Positions 25,428 to 33,777 of a stretch of 48,117 bases of DNA are shown piece by piece. The notes below the pieces were generated by a model. The model was not told where the DNA came from, made no database searches, and saw only the letters and a program-made list of their open reading frames with translations. Position numbers and translations under genes: made by a program. The DNA comes from a virus, in the IMG/VR virus record IMGVR_UViG_3300048589_001596, positions 1 to 48,117 of that record; one strand, given 5' to 3'. Numbering within the stretch: the stretch's first letter is position 1; each line of letters starts with the position of its first letter.

Positions 25428-26681
25428 TTAATTCAGAGTCAAACTGGAAATGCCGACCTCAGCCAAATAGTACTCAAAAAGAAGCGTGATATTCTCGATT
25501 TCGGTGTTGTAGAGAGTACGACTTGCCTCCAGAACATCAGGCCCATTTTTAACCCCACGCTCATATTCAATGCTTGTTTGGCTCAAGTATTTTTTAGCTT
25601 TCTGTAGCTGTGCTTCGGAATCGTGAATGAGTTCATGCAAGACAGTCATGTCATGAAGGTATTCTTCATAGGCTACTTCAACCTGCTGTTCGCTTTGTTG
25701 CTTCTGAAGTTCGTAGGCAGAGGCCTCAAGACGTTTTGCGGATGCCTCATTCTGCAGCGAGAGGTTGTCACCAATAGGAATGCTTAGCCGTACGCCGGTC
25801 GCAAAGTCTCTTCTTGGCAATGAGCCTGGCACGTCCTTATCGGCAGCAAGGTATTCTTCATAGCTGGCGAACAGATTGACTTCCGGACTCCATTTTGACG
25901 ACATTGATTGGGCAATTGCTTGAGCTTGATCGGCCTGCAAAGAAAGTTTGCGAACCTCAGGATGAACAGCTGCTGAAAACTTGAAATTTCCCTCTCCAGG
26001 TTCTGGCGGATGAGAAAATGATCTTTTGAGTATGATTTCGGAATCTTCTTTCAGACCAAGAAGGACGCGAAGTTTGTTCATAAGCTCATGCTCTTCCTTG
26101 TCGAGTTTTCTCTTTTCTCGTTTTAAAGAAGATTGATGAAGCTCAAACTCCAAAAGGTCAGTGTTGGTAGTCAATCCGGCTTTGAATTTGACTCGCGATG
26201 AGTTTTTCTTTTGCTCTGCGACCTTCACAGCTTCGGCCCAAGCACGTTTGAATTCTCGAATGGAAGCGAGCTTTACATAGAGTTCTCTTGCGACACTCAA
26301 TTGGTTTCGAAGAACCAATTGAGTGTCTACCATTCTGATCGCGGTTTCTTTTTCCTGAACGGCATCCTTAAGGGCATCACGGCCGCCTCGATAGAGGTTC
26401 ATGCTTCCTTCGACCTTCAGAAAAGGAGCATTATCTCCATTGCCGTTAAGTTCTCTGACTCCCCTCAACCCGGATTCAAAATCCAGCCTAGGATACTTTG
26501 CTCGGTCCTGAAACCCTTGTCTGGAAGATGATGCCTCCGCGAGAAACTCTGCTGCCTTGACGTCTCTACTGCTTTTTTTAATAAGCGTAGGGAGATCATC
26601 GTATTTGAGGACAACAAGTTCTCGTGCAGCGAGCTTTGCTGGGAGGATAGCCACTAGGAGGAATGATGCCCATGCCTTCAT
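25428..26681 (-). CDS. TolC-family outer-membrane efflux protein
   Basis: 417 residues with a signal peptide (MKAWASFLLVAILPAKLAA) and AAGGA before the ATG. The body is a duplicated helical outer-membrane efflux domain, with the typical mid-chain break (PEVRKLSLQADQAQAIAQ) and a beta-prone segment FASYEEYLAADKD. It would form the trimeric exit duct for the RND pump encoded upstream. A perfect 15-bp inverted repeat lies within its coding sequence (26292-26327). Confidence 0.85.
   Translation of the reverse strand: MKAWASFLLVAILPAKLAARELVVLKYDDLPTLIKKSSRDVKAAEFLAEASSSRQGFQDRAKYPRLDFESGLRGVRELNGNGDNAPFLKVEGSMNLYRGGRDALKDAVQEKETAIRMVDTQLVLRNQLSVARELYVKLASIREFKRAWAEAVKVAEQKKNSSRVKFKAGLTTNTDLLEFELHQSSLKREKRKLDKEEHELMNKLRVLLGLKEDSEIILKRSFSHPPEPGEGNFKFSAAVHPEVRKLSLQADQAQAIAQSMSSKWSPEVNLFASYEEYLAADKDVPGSLPRRDFATGVRLSIPIGDNLSLQNEASAKRLEASAYELQKQQSEQQVEVAYEEYLHDMTVLHELIHDSEAQLQKAKKYLSQTSIEYERGVKNGPDVLEASRTLYNTEIENITLLFEYYLAEVGISSLTLN
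26292..26327. repeat. Perfect 15-bp inverted repeat inside the TolC-like gene
   Basis: GACACTCAATTGGTT (26292-26306), loop TCGAAG, then the exact reverse complement (26313-26327). It encodes part of VDTQLVLRNQLSV. Such a long perfect stem inside a gene is not expected by chance and could affect mRNA stability or be a scar of rearrangement. Confidence 0.75.
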
Positions 26682-26702
26682 TGAAAGATCCTTGGTTACA
26701 GA

Positions 26703-27155
26703 TTAGTCGAGATTGTCGAATGCAGTTAAAAGTTCCTTGTCCTTATCTTTGAAGATAAAGTCGAGGTTGAACGGCTTGCCGATGACTTCTGGCATCTGAC
26801 CGGAGAAGGCTTTGCCGTCAAACGTGACTTCAAAGTCCTTGGACTGCATTTTGCCCTTCTTTTGTGTTGCCATTGTGACTTTGCCTTTTTTATCCCAGGT
26901 GCTGCCATCCACGGGTTTCATTGCAGAATCGTAAAGATAAACCTGTACTTTTCCGTCGGGTGATCGTACCAGCTCAGCTTTGTAGTGGAGTTCTGCTTTG
27001 GCTCCCAACAAAGCGTATTTCTTCTCAACAACAGCTGACACAAGTCCACCAAATTTTCCGGTGTCAGAAATTTTGGGGCCATGACCTTCATCGTGGGCGA
27101 AAGATGGGATGCTGCTTGCGAGACAGGCTACAACAAGAAATGCTCTCAATTTCAT
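26703..27155 (-). CDS. Periplasmic metal-efflux accessory protein
   Basis: 150 residues with signal peptide (MKLRAFLVVACLASSIPSFA); the mature N-terminus starts HDEGHG, a likely metal-binding His/Asp/Glu cluster. The rest is beta-rich with many Lys. The ATG overlaps the RND pump stop (ATGA), and AAGGAG precedes it, so both are made together. Its place between pump and TolC resembles that of CusF-like metallochaperones or a minimal adaptor, but sequence alone does not assign it. Confidence 0.65.
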   Translation of the reverse strand: MKLRAFLVVACLASSIPSFAHDEGHGPKISDTGKFGGLVSAVVEKKYALLGAKAELHYKAELVRSPDGKVQVYLYDSAMKPVDGSTWDKKGKVTMATQKKGKMQSKDFEVTFDGKAFSGQMPEVIGKPFNLDFIFKDKDKELLTAFDNLD

Positions 27156-30100
27156 ACAAGTTCTCCTTTGTTCGCGTGAAAGCGAAGATATTGCTCTGAA
27201 GCTTTTTTACCGAACAGGTAAAAGGCTGTCGGAGTTACGATCAGATCGAGGAAAGTGGAGGACACAAGTCCACCTACGATGACAACGGCTACGGGGTGCA
27301 GAATCTCCTTGCCTGGCTCTCCGGCTGCCATAAGCAGGGGAATTAAAGCAAGTGCAGCTGTGGATGCTGTCATCAGAACGGGGACGAGCCTTTCAAGGGT
27401 TCCTCTTAAAATCATTTCTTTGCTAAACGTTTCACCCTCTTCCTGCATGAGATGGAGGTAGTGACTGACCATCAGGATGCCGTTTCTCGAGGCGATCCCA
27501 CATAGGGTGATAAAGGCTATAAGGGTGGCGACTGAAAGTACTCGATCCGTCATATAAATAGCCACAATGCTTCCGATGAGGGCAAGGGGAACGTTCAGCA
27601 TGACCTGAAAGCTCAGGACCCATGATCGGAAGTGGAGATAAAGTACAGCAAATATTCCCAACATTGAAAGAAGACCCAGCACGGCGATTCTTTTGGAAGC
27701 CTGCTGTTGGCTTTCAAACTGACCTCCCAGCTTGATAAAATAACCTGCTGGTAGTTTGAGGCCATTCGCCAACTTTTCCTGAATTTCAAGAACGGTCGTT
27801 CCCAGGTCTCTTCCCTGGGTATTGGCAGACACTACAATCCGTCGCTGCATGTCCTCACGATTGATCATATTCGGTCCACTGCCTTGATAGACCTGAGCCA
27901 CGTCGCTGAGTCTGACTCCCTGCCCACTGGGCAGCACCTTGAGTAGAGTCGAGCCAATGGTTTCCGGGGTGGATCGCGAGTCGTCATCAAGTCGCATGAA
28001 TATGTCGTGGATTCTTTGACCTTCTATAAACTGCCCCGCAGTTTCACCATTCAGGGCAATTTCAAGGTCTTCTGCAAGTGCACCGGATTTAATTCCAAAC
28101 TTTCCAGCCTCCTCCCTATCCACTGCGATTTTCAACTGTGGAATAAGGACCAGAGGCTCGACTTGGAGATCAACGATACCGGGAATGGCTTCAAGTAGAC
28201 CATAAGCTTCGCCTCCAAGCCGCCTCAACTCGCTGAGTTCCGGCCCAAATATTTTAACGGCTATTTGAGCGCGGACGCCGGAGAGAAGATGGTCCAGACG
28301 ATGACCGATAGGTTGGCCGAGGTTCACATAAACGTCACCCGTCGCTTCGATTTTTTCACGGATTTCTTGAAGGACCACAGGCCGCGAACGTCCCTCTTGC
28401 TTGAAATCGACATCGATTTCGTGCCAATGAACGCCTTCCGCATGTTCATCCATTTCCGCCCGTCCTGTGCGCCTCACCGTCGAGACAACCTCAGGGACCG
28501 AAAGAATGGCCTCTTCAATTTTGATCCCAAGCTTGTCGGATGCAGCAAGGGATATTCCGGGTGCACCGGCAACGCCGATTGTAGCTGTGCCTTCATTGAA
28601 ACTTGGTAGAAAATTCCGGCCCATTTTGGGGAGAAGACTCAAAGCAAAGATCAAAAGACCTAGCGACAAGCCAAACACCAGCCAAGGCTTGGGCATCGTA
28701 AAGAGCACGACCCGACGAGCACCTTGCTTGAGCATCCGAACGAAAAATCCATCTTCTGCGTGGGCAATAGCTTTCGACTGAGGCAGGAAGTAGGAGCACA
28801 AAACCGGCGTAATTGTCAGAGAAATGACCAACGATGCAAGAATGGAAATGATGTAGGCAATCCCCAGCGGGACAAACAATCGACCTTCAATCCCTCCCAG
28901 GGCAAAGAGCGGAAGAAAAACCAGACAGACGATAACGGTTGAGATTACGATGGAATTCCTGACCTCGGATGAAGCCGCATAAATAACCCGGAGAGGGGGC
29001 TGGGGGTTAGGGGAAAGCCTATTCTCCCTTAGCCTTCGAAAGACGTTTTCCACGTCGACGATGGCATCGTCCACAAGCTCGCCGATGGCAACAGCCAAAC
29101 CGCCTAAAGTCATGGTGTTGACACCTAGACCAACCAGATGGAACACGATGGCAGTCATAAGCATCGAAACAGGAATGGCGACAAGGGTAATTGCAGTAGT
29201 ACGGACATTGAGAAGGAACAGGAAAAGGATGATAGCCACCATAATGATGCCGTCTCGAAGGGCTTCCTTCACATTATCGATAGCTGTTTCGATGAAGTGT
29301 GCCTGACGGAAAAGGTTCTTTTCCAGTTTCATTCCAGCTGGAATAGTCGGCGTCATCTCATCCAATTTTTTATCGATTGCCTTGGTTAGATCGATGGTGC
29401 TGGCATTCGGCTGCTTTTGAATCGTAAGTATGACCGAATGTTTCCCATTGATGCTGCCTTCCCCCCGCTTCTGCTTGGGACCGAGCTTGACCTCTGCGAC
29501 ATCCCTGACAAAAACGGGTTGCCCAAGATGCATACCAACTGCTGAATTTCTGATGTCATCCAGTGAGCCTACCCGTCCGAGAGGCCTGATAAGGTATTCT
29601 TTCTCGCCAATATCGAGGAAGCCGCCTGTGGTGTTTTCACTGATTTGGCGAATTGACTCTTTAAACTCTTCAAGAGATATGCCCCGCCTTTGCAGAGCCT
29701 GGCTGGAAACAAGTATTTGATACTGTTTGACCTGACCACCCATAACTACGACCTGGCTGATACCTGGAATAGTCATGAGCTGAGGGCGCAGGGTCCAGTC
29801 AGCATAGGAGCGCATGTCCATGGGTGACATGGTTTTGTCTGTCGCCGTGAGCCCGACAAATTGAATTTCACCCATAATGGATGTGACAGGGCCCATGACC
29901 GGCACGATACCGGGAGGAAGTCTTCCTTGGAGGAGTTGAAGCCTCTCCGCAATCAGCTGGCGGTTCTGGAAGACCTCAGTCCCCCAGTCAAACTCCACGT
30001 ATGAAATGGAAATGCCGATTCCACTGGAGGAGCGGACCCGGAGTACACCCGGGGCCCCATTCAAAACCGACTCGATGGGGACTGTTACGAGAGATTCAAC

Positions 30101-30280
30101 CTCTTCAGGGGCCAGACCATGCGCCTCGGCAAGAACCGACACCGTTGGCCGGTTCAGGTTGGGCAGGACATCAACCGGCAGTCTGCCGGCAACGATAAAC
30201 CCGTAGGTGCAGATAGCCAGGAGCAGCCCAAGAATCGTCAAACGATGATTCAGGGAATAACGAATAATAGCATTGAGCAT
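27152..30280 (-). CDS. Heavy-metal RND efflux pump, CusA/CzcA family
   Basis: 1042 residues from the ATG at 30280 (GGAG six bases upstream; a start at 30310 is less likely). It has the RND layout: a first membrane helix (TILGLLLAICTYGFIVAGRL), large periplasmic loops, a six-helix block around residues 330-530 and a second at 860-1020. The helix-4 signature AVAIGELVDDAIVDVEN, with its acidic proton-relay residues, marks the heavy-metal (HME) branch. Substrate (Cu/Ag against Zn/Co/Cd) cannot be fixed by eye. It pumps metal ions to the TolC-type duct. No adaptor (CusB-like) gene accompanies it. Confidence 0.9.
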   Translation of the reverse strand: MLNAIIRYSLNHRLTILGLLLAICTYGFIVAGRLPVDVLPNLNRPTVSVLAEAHGLAPEEVESLVTVPIESVLNGAPGVLRVRSSSGIGISISYVEFDWGTEVFQNRQLIAERLQLLQGRLPPGIVPVMGPVTSIMGEIQFVGLTATDKTMSPMDMRSYADWTLRPQLMTIPGISQVVVMGGQVKQYQILVSSQALQRRGISLEEFKESIRQISENTTGGFLDIGEKEYLIRPLGRVGSLDDIRNSAVGMHLGQPVFVRDVAEVKLGPKQKRGEGSINGKHSVILTIQKQPNASTIDLTKAIDKKLDEMTPTIPAGMKLEKNLFRQAHFIETAIDNVKEALRDGIIMVAIILFLFLLNVRTTAITLVAIPVSMLMTAIVFHLVGLGVNTMTLGGLAVAIGELVDDAIVDVENVFRRLRENRLSPNPQPPLRVIYAASSEVRNSIVISTVIVCLVFLPLFALGGIEGRLFVPLGIAYIISILASLVISLTITPVLCSYFLPQSKAIAHAEDGFFVRMLKQGARRVVLFTMPKPWLVFGLSLGLLIFALSLLPKMGRNFLPSFNEGTATIGVAGAPGISLAASDKLGIKIEEAILSVPEVVSTVRRTGRAEMDEHAEGVHWHEIDVDFKQEGRSRPVVLQEIREKIEATGDVYVNLGQPIGHRLDHLLSGVRAQIAVKIFGPELSELRRLGGEAYGLLEAIPGIVDLQVEPLVLIPQLKIAVDREEAGKFGIKSGALAEDLEIALNGETAGQFIEGQRIHDIFMRLDDDSRSTPETIGSTLLKVLPSGQGVRLSDVAQVYQGSGPNMINREDMQRRIVVSANTQGRDLGTTVLEIQEKLANGLKLPAGYFIKLGGQFESQQQASKRIAVLGLLSMLGIFAVLYLHFRSWVLSFQVMLNVPLALIGSIVAIYMTDRVLSVATLIAFITLCGIASRNGILMVSHYLHLMQEEGETFSKEMILRGTLERLVPVLMTASTAALALIPLLMAAGEPGKEILHPVAVVIVGGLVSSTFLDLIVTPTAFYLFGKKASEQYLRFHANKGELV

Positions 30281-30382
30281 CAACTTCTCCGAAAGTCTGG
30301 GAAGCAGCAAATAGCTTGCGCACGGGCATTTCGTCCGCTATCGCAGGTGGTTAATTTTCGCTTGAATTATACTGTTGCCGCT

Positions 30383-30790
30383 TTAAGCAATAGGAGGCCG
30401 TAAGAGGCTGCCGGAGAAAAGCTCGGAGATCGCTATATTCACTTCAAAAACTGGAGGGTCCAGGAATTTAAAAGCAGGCAAATTCATCAAAGATACACGC
30501 TGACTGACCCCGGGATTGGAGAATAGTCCCCAAATTTCCATATGATGACTATGAACGGGTTGATTCGGAGCATGCTGGTGACTGAGATCACTGTTCTCTT
30601 TTAAGGAGAGGCTGACCTCATCAGATTCGTGATCAATCGAATTATCATGACTGTGGTCACCATCTTCATTGTGGTCATCATGATGAGCGTGATCCTGATG
30701 CACAACATGTAGTACCGTTTTCACATAAGTTAATATGTGAAACGGCAATACAAGCAGCGCAGTGAAGATGTAGGCAAGTACCGTTTTCAT
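30383..30790 (-). CDS. His-rich membrane-anchored protein of the efflux operon
   Basis: 135 residues. A hydrophobic N-terminus (residues 2-28) serves as signal or anchor. It is followed by a striking His/Asp cluster (HQDHAHHDDHNEDGDHSHD, about residues 31-49) and a second His group (HQHAPNQPVHSHH). Such proteins often accompany metal efflux pumps and may buffer or sense ions in the periplasm. It is the first gene of the leftward efflux run, about 100 bases before the pump. Confidence 0.7.
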   Translation of the reverse strand: MKTVLAYIFTALLVLPFHILTYVKTVLHVVHQDHAHHDDHNEDGDHSHDNSIDHESDEVSLSLKENSDLSHQHAPNQPVHSHHMEIWGLFSNPGVSQRVSLMNLPAFKFLDPPVFEVNIAISELFSGSLLRPPIA

Positions 30791-30955
30791 ATTTCGACCA
30801 ACAGTTGACGACGCTATAAGGATAATAGCTTCTGAGACTGAGCGCTACAAGTCAAATCAACATAGAAAGTCTTCCGACCTTCAAGTCCTGATTCATGCAC
30901 TGGAATAAATACTTATGTCATCTTGGTATTTTGCAAGCCAACTTTTTGGGAAAGA

Positions 30956-31312
30956 ATGATGAGCGTTTTTTGGGTAGCAAAAATTCTGGTCTCTGCTTCG
31001 ATCATTGCTCTTGCGTCCGAGCTAGCTAAAAAATCTTCTTTCGTCGCAGGAATAACGCTGGCCTTGCCATTGACATCCATTCTTGCGCTAATTTGGGTGA
31101 ATTTTGAGACTGGCGATAAGGACAAGCTCGCCTCACTTGCCTGGAATGTTTTTTGGCTAGTTCCCCCATCTCTAGCCTTTTTTCCAGTCTTTGCAACCCT
31201 GGTCAGCCGGAACTTTTCTTTTTTGTTGTCGTTTCTGATCGCTGCAGTGCTTACTGGAATCACTTATATTCTTTACTCCAAAGTCCTTGGTCTTTTCGGG
31301 ATTCACGTTTAA
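30956..31312 (+). CDS. DUF3147-family membrane protein
   Basis: About 118 residues from one of two adjacent ATGs (30956/30959), preceded by GGGA. Four hydrophobic spans are visible. Signature stretches include ALASELAKKSSFVAGITLAL, LPLTSILALIW and the ETGD motif, as in DUF3147 proteins. Function of the family is unknown to me. It runs opposite to the efflux operon, sharing its upstream region. Confidence 0.75.
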   Translation: MMSVFWVAKILVSASIIALASELAKKSSFVAGITLALPLTSILALIWVNFETGDKDKLASLAWNVFWLVPPSLAFFPVFATLVSRNFSFLLSFLIAAVLTGITYILYSKVLGLFGIHV

Positions 31313-31378
31313 TAGCATAGCCAATCATCTTCCAAGACTTAGTATCAAATATAAAGAAAGGCAGCGAAAATAAAAATG

Positions 31379-31408
31379 AAAAAGGCCAGAAGCCTTAGCT
31401 CCTGGCCT
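31379..31408 (-). terminator. Terminator of the beta-barrel gene
   Basis: On the minus strand AGGCCAG (31408-31402), loop, CTGGCCT (31389-31383), then TTTTT. It lies 18 bases after the stop at 31426 and would stop leftward transcription. Confidence 0.7.
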
Positions 31409-31425
31409 GCCTTAAGGAAAATGAT

Positions 31426-32079
31426 TTAGAAAACGTGAGATAGTGAAGCAAGAATTTCGTTTGTACTAAGTTTAACTTTGGTCAATTCGGTTTTCATTGA
31501 TTCATCACCAGCGGAATACTTGACCTTGGTATGATCACTATCGAGGGGATTGGTAACCCGATACTCCAGCCCCAGGTTCACGTTTTCCGCCACCTTCATT
31601 CTGCCGCCCAGACCAGCATCGTAGTTCCAAACCTGGACATCACCCGGTTTCACCCACATACCTGCATGGCTCTCGCTATTGAGATCGATCATGTGATAAC
31701 TGGCACCGCCTGCAGCATAGGCGCTAAAATCCCCTGCCTTCAAAAAGTCATAGAAAACCTGAGCTTTCCCGAAGAGGTCGTTGAAGTTTGGCTGATTCTG
31801 GCCATGCTGCTGATTGTAGCTAAGATAGCCAAGACCTCCGCCGAGCCGCAAGCGATCAGACAGTTCGTATTCCAAGTTGAGCGCACCGCCATATCCTTTT
31901 ACAAACCGCGAATTACTGACTTCTTTCGACATTTCCCCGCCATCAGCTGTTGTCAGCTTCTCGTCACCAATCTTCAGTTGCGCCGTCGAATAAATAACCT
32001 CGGGCTTGATTGCGAAGGCGCCAGCAAATACTTTTGCGGAACAAATGGCAGCAAGAAGCACGAGCATTCTGTTTTTCAT
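31426..32079 (-). CDS. Outer-membrane beta-barrel protein
   Basis: 217 residues from the ATG at 32079, with AAGGA seven bases upstream; a TTG at 32097 is less likely. Signal peptide MKNRMLVLLAAICSAKVFAG. The mature part alternates short amphipathic strands (LNLEYELSDRLRLGGGLGYL, VNLGLEYRV) and ends in HVF, a typical barrel C-terminus with terminal Phe for BAM recognition. It resembles small OmpA/OmpW-type barrels. It has its own terminator and an operator-like palindrome upstream, so it is independently regulated. Confidence 0.75.
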   Translation of the reverse strand: MKNRMLVLLAAICSAKVFAGAFAIKPEVIYSTAQLKIGDEKLTTADGGEMSKEVSNSRFVKGYGGALNLEYELSDRLRLGGGLGYLSYNQQHGQNQPNFNDLFGKAQVFYDFLKAGDFSAYAAGGASYHMIDLNSESHAGMWVKPGDVQVWNYDAGLGGRMKVAENVNLGLEYRVTNPLDSDHTKVKYSAGDESMKTELTKVKLSTNEILASLSHVF

Positions 32080-32104
32080 CGAAAAATCCTTGAACAATAA
32101 TTTT

Positions 32105-32118
32105 GGGGATCATTCCCC
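32105..32118. promoter_or_regulatory. Palindrome upstream of the beta-barrel gene
   Basis: GGGGA, spacer TCAT, TCCCC, 25 bases before the start codon of the leftward gene. A possible operator; short, so chance is not excluded. Confidence 0.3.
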
Positions 32119-32159
32119 GACATGCAGATACCTAGCAGGCTTTGGTGGGGTTTGGAAAG

Positions 32160-32173
32160 TGGGCGGGTGCCCA
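32160..32173. promoter_or_regulatory. Palindromic operator, copy 2 (TGGGCG-GG-TGCCCA)
   Basis: Nearly the same as the site at 17305-17318, with AAAG before and TTT after it in both. It lies 51 bases before the S49 protease start, and a TTATAT that could be a -10 box follows at about 32193. It probably controls the capsid/tail operon that the cargo island separates from the terminase operon. Confidence 0.55.
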
Positions 32174-32224
32174 TTTCACATTCAGGCAAAAGCGTTATAT
32201 GTTGGGAACAGTCGCGGAGGACTT

Positions 32225-33373
32225 TTGAGTTTAGCTCTCTCTCTTATTGAACAATCGCTGTGGGCCATCACCGAGGAAGGTTTAAACACCCTTCTTTCCG
32301 TGGCGACCCGAACCAACGATTTAAATGCTCTGGAAAAAAGTCTGGGCCGAAAACCGTCTTATGCACACAGCTCCACTGTGCGGGAAGGCATCGGCATTGT
32401 CCCTGTGCAAGGGCCGACCTTCAAACGGGCCAACCTTTTTTCGGAGGTCTCCGGCGCTACAAGCTACGAGATTGTCCTCCGCGATATTCATGCGATGATA
32501 AAATCCCCTGAAGTCAAAGCCATACTCCTGAATATCGACAGCCCGGGTGGCGAGGCCAATGGTTGCGCAGAGCTTGCCGATCATATCTTCAGCGCTCGCA
32601 AGACAAAACCAATCTATGCATACGTCGGTGGCTTGGGTGCATCGGCAGCATATTGGATTGCGTCCGCCTGCTCCAAAATCTTCGCATCCGAAACCGCCCT
32701 CCTGGGAAGTATCGGGGTCCAGACTGTCGTCAGGTCCAAGGAAAAATCCGGTGAAGTCTCTTTCGTTAGCTCCGTGTCTCCCAACAAAAATCGGGATCCG
32801 GGGACGGAACAGGGAGCCCAGGAAGTCCAACGCACGGTGGATGACCTCGGAGCCATTTTCGTGCAAAAAGTCGCTCGAAATCGCGGCGTCTCTGCCGAAA
32901 CCGTTCTGGAAAAGTTCGGTCAGGGATCAATATTTATCGGAGAAAGGTCGCTTGAAAAAGGAATGATCGATGAAATCTCAAGTTTTGAAGGTGCAGTCAT
33001 GTCTATTGTGAACGAAATCTCAGATCCCCCATCTGAAAATCGCAATGCTGATATTGCGACGGATGCTGGCCGGTCCCCTGCGGAGATTGAAAACGCTCAA
33101 ATTGAGCGGATCCTGAAAATTCAACAAATTGCGAGTGGACGGGTATCCACAGACTTCGTAAATCAGCTCATCAAGGACAATGTCTCTGTCGGTGATGCCG
33201 CCCTGCGAATTCTGACCCATGAGCAGGAAAGCAAAGTCAAGAAAGTCGATCAAATGAAACGGGCAGACTCTGCGCTGTCCAATCTTGACGGAAAACCTGC
33301 GCAATCAAATGAGGATGACCTGGATGCCGACTTGCGATTTGCAGCCAGCATTGGCCTTGTGAACCTGAACTAA
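32225..33373 (+). CDS. S49-family capsid maturation protease, lambda gpC-like
   Basis: About 382 residues from the TTG at 32225 (GGAGG just upstream). The S49 core is clear: LLNIDSPGGEANG, then GGLGASAAYWIASAC with the nucleophilic Ser near residue 140, and LLGSIGV. The C-terminal 100 residues are charged and could act as scaffold (as lambda Nu3). It processes portal or scaffold during head assembly. It restarts the head operon after the cargo island. Confidence 0.9.
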   Translation: MSLALSLIEQSLWAITEEGLNTLLSVATRTNDLNALEKSLGRKPSYAHSSTVREGIGIVPVQGPTFKRANLFSEVSGATSYEIVLRDIHAMIKSPEVKAILLNIDSPGGEANGCAELADHIFSARKTKPIYAYVGGLGASAAYWIASACSKIFASETALLGSIGVQTVVRSKEKSGEVSFVSSVSPNKNRDPGTEQGAQEVQRTVDDLGAIFVQKVARNRGVSAETVLEKFGQGSIFIGERSLEKGMIDEISSFEGAVMSIVNEISDPPSENRNADIATDAGRSPAEIENAQIERILKIQQIASGRVSTDFVNQLIKDNVSVGDAALRILTHEQESKVKKVDQMKRADSALSNLDGKPAQSNEDDLDADLRFAASIGLVNLN

Positions 33374-33384
33374 GAGGAATTTAT

Positions 33385-33768
33385 ATGGGATATGAACCAG
33401 GCTTCGGCGAAATTGGCGAATATAGACCCCAGGATCTGATCGCGGGGGATTTTCCACTCCAATCGGAAACCATCGTCCTCGAATCAGGTCAGACACTGAA
33501 ACGAGGCACCCTGCTTGGAAAGAAGACGGCAGGCGGGAAATACGTCATCTCCGCTAAACTCACAGCTGACGACAAGCCCATCGCTGACGGAAGCGAGGCA
33601 CCTTATAGGATTCTGGCGGAAGACGTCGATGCCAACGCAAGCGATAAGCTAACAATTGCCTACCACACGGGAAGTTTTTACCAAGGCGGAATCACTCTTG
33701 GAAAGGGCCATACCATTGCAACAGTTAAACCCGTACTCGAACCAATTTCAATCTATATCAAAGGATAG
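33385..33768 (+). CDS. Head decoration protein, lambda gpD-like
   Basis: 127 residues, with AGAGGA upstream. Segments such as LIAGDFPLQSETIVLESGQT, KRGTLLGKKTAGGKYV and AEDVDANASDK match the lambda D family, a small trimeric protein that stabilises the expanded head. It lies between protease and major capsid genes as in lambda. Confidence 0.85.
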   Translation: MGYEPGFGEIGEYRPQDLIAGDFPLQSETIVLESGQTLKRGTLLGKKTAGGKYVISAKLTADDKPIADGSEAPYRILAEDVDANASDKLTIAYHTGSFYQGGITLGKGHTIATVKPVLEPISIYIKG

Positions 33769-33777
33769 TGTTTAAGT

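Larger units (their letters stand above)
21943..32159. other. Cargo island interrupting the phage head module
   Basis: All genes between the portal stop and the palindrome before the S49 protease are of bacterial rather than phage type: small membrane protein, HTH-DUF1232, CNNM/CBS transporter, lipoprotein, TolC/RND efflux operon, DUF3147 protein and beta-barrel. Most run leftward, against the phage late genes, and several have their own terminators. No transposase, integrase or obvious direct repeats at the edges were seen, so how it entered is not visible. Confidence 0.7.

Noticed and set aside
21943-32159. Cargo island as a transposon or integron
   Set aside because: No transposase, integrase, terminal inverted repeats or target-site duplication were seen at its edges.
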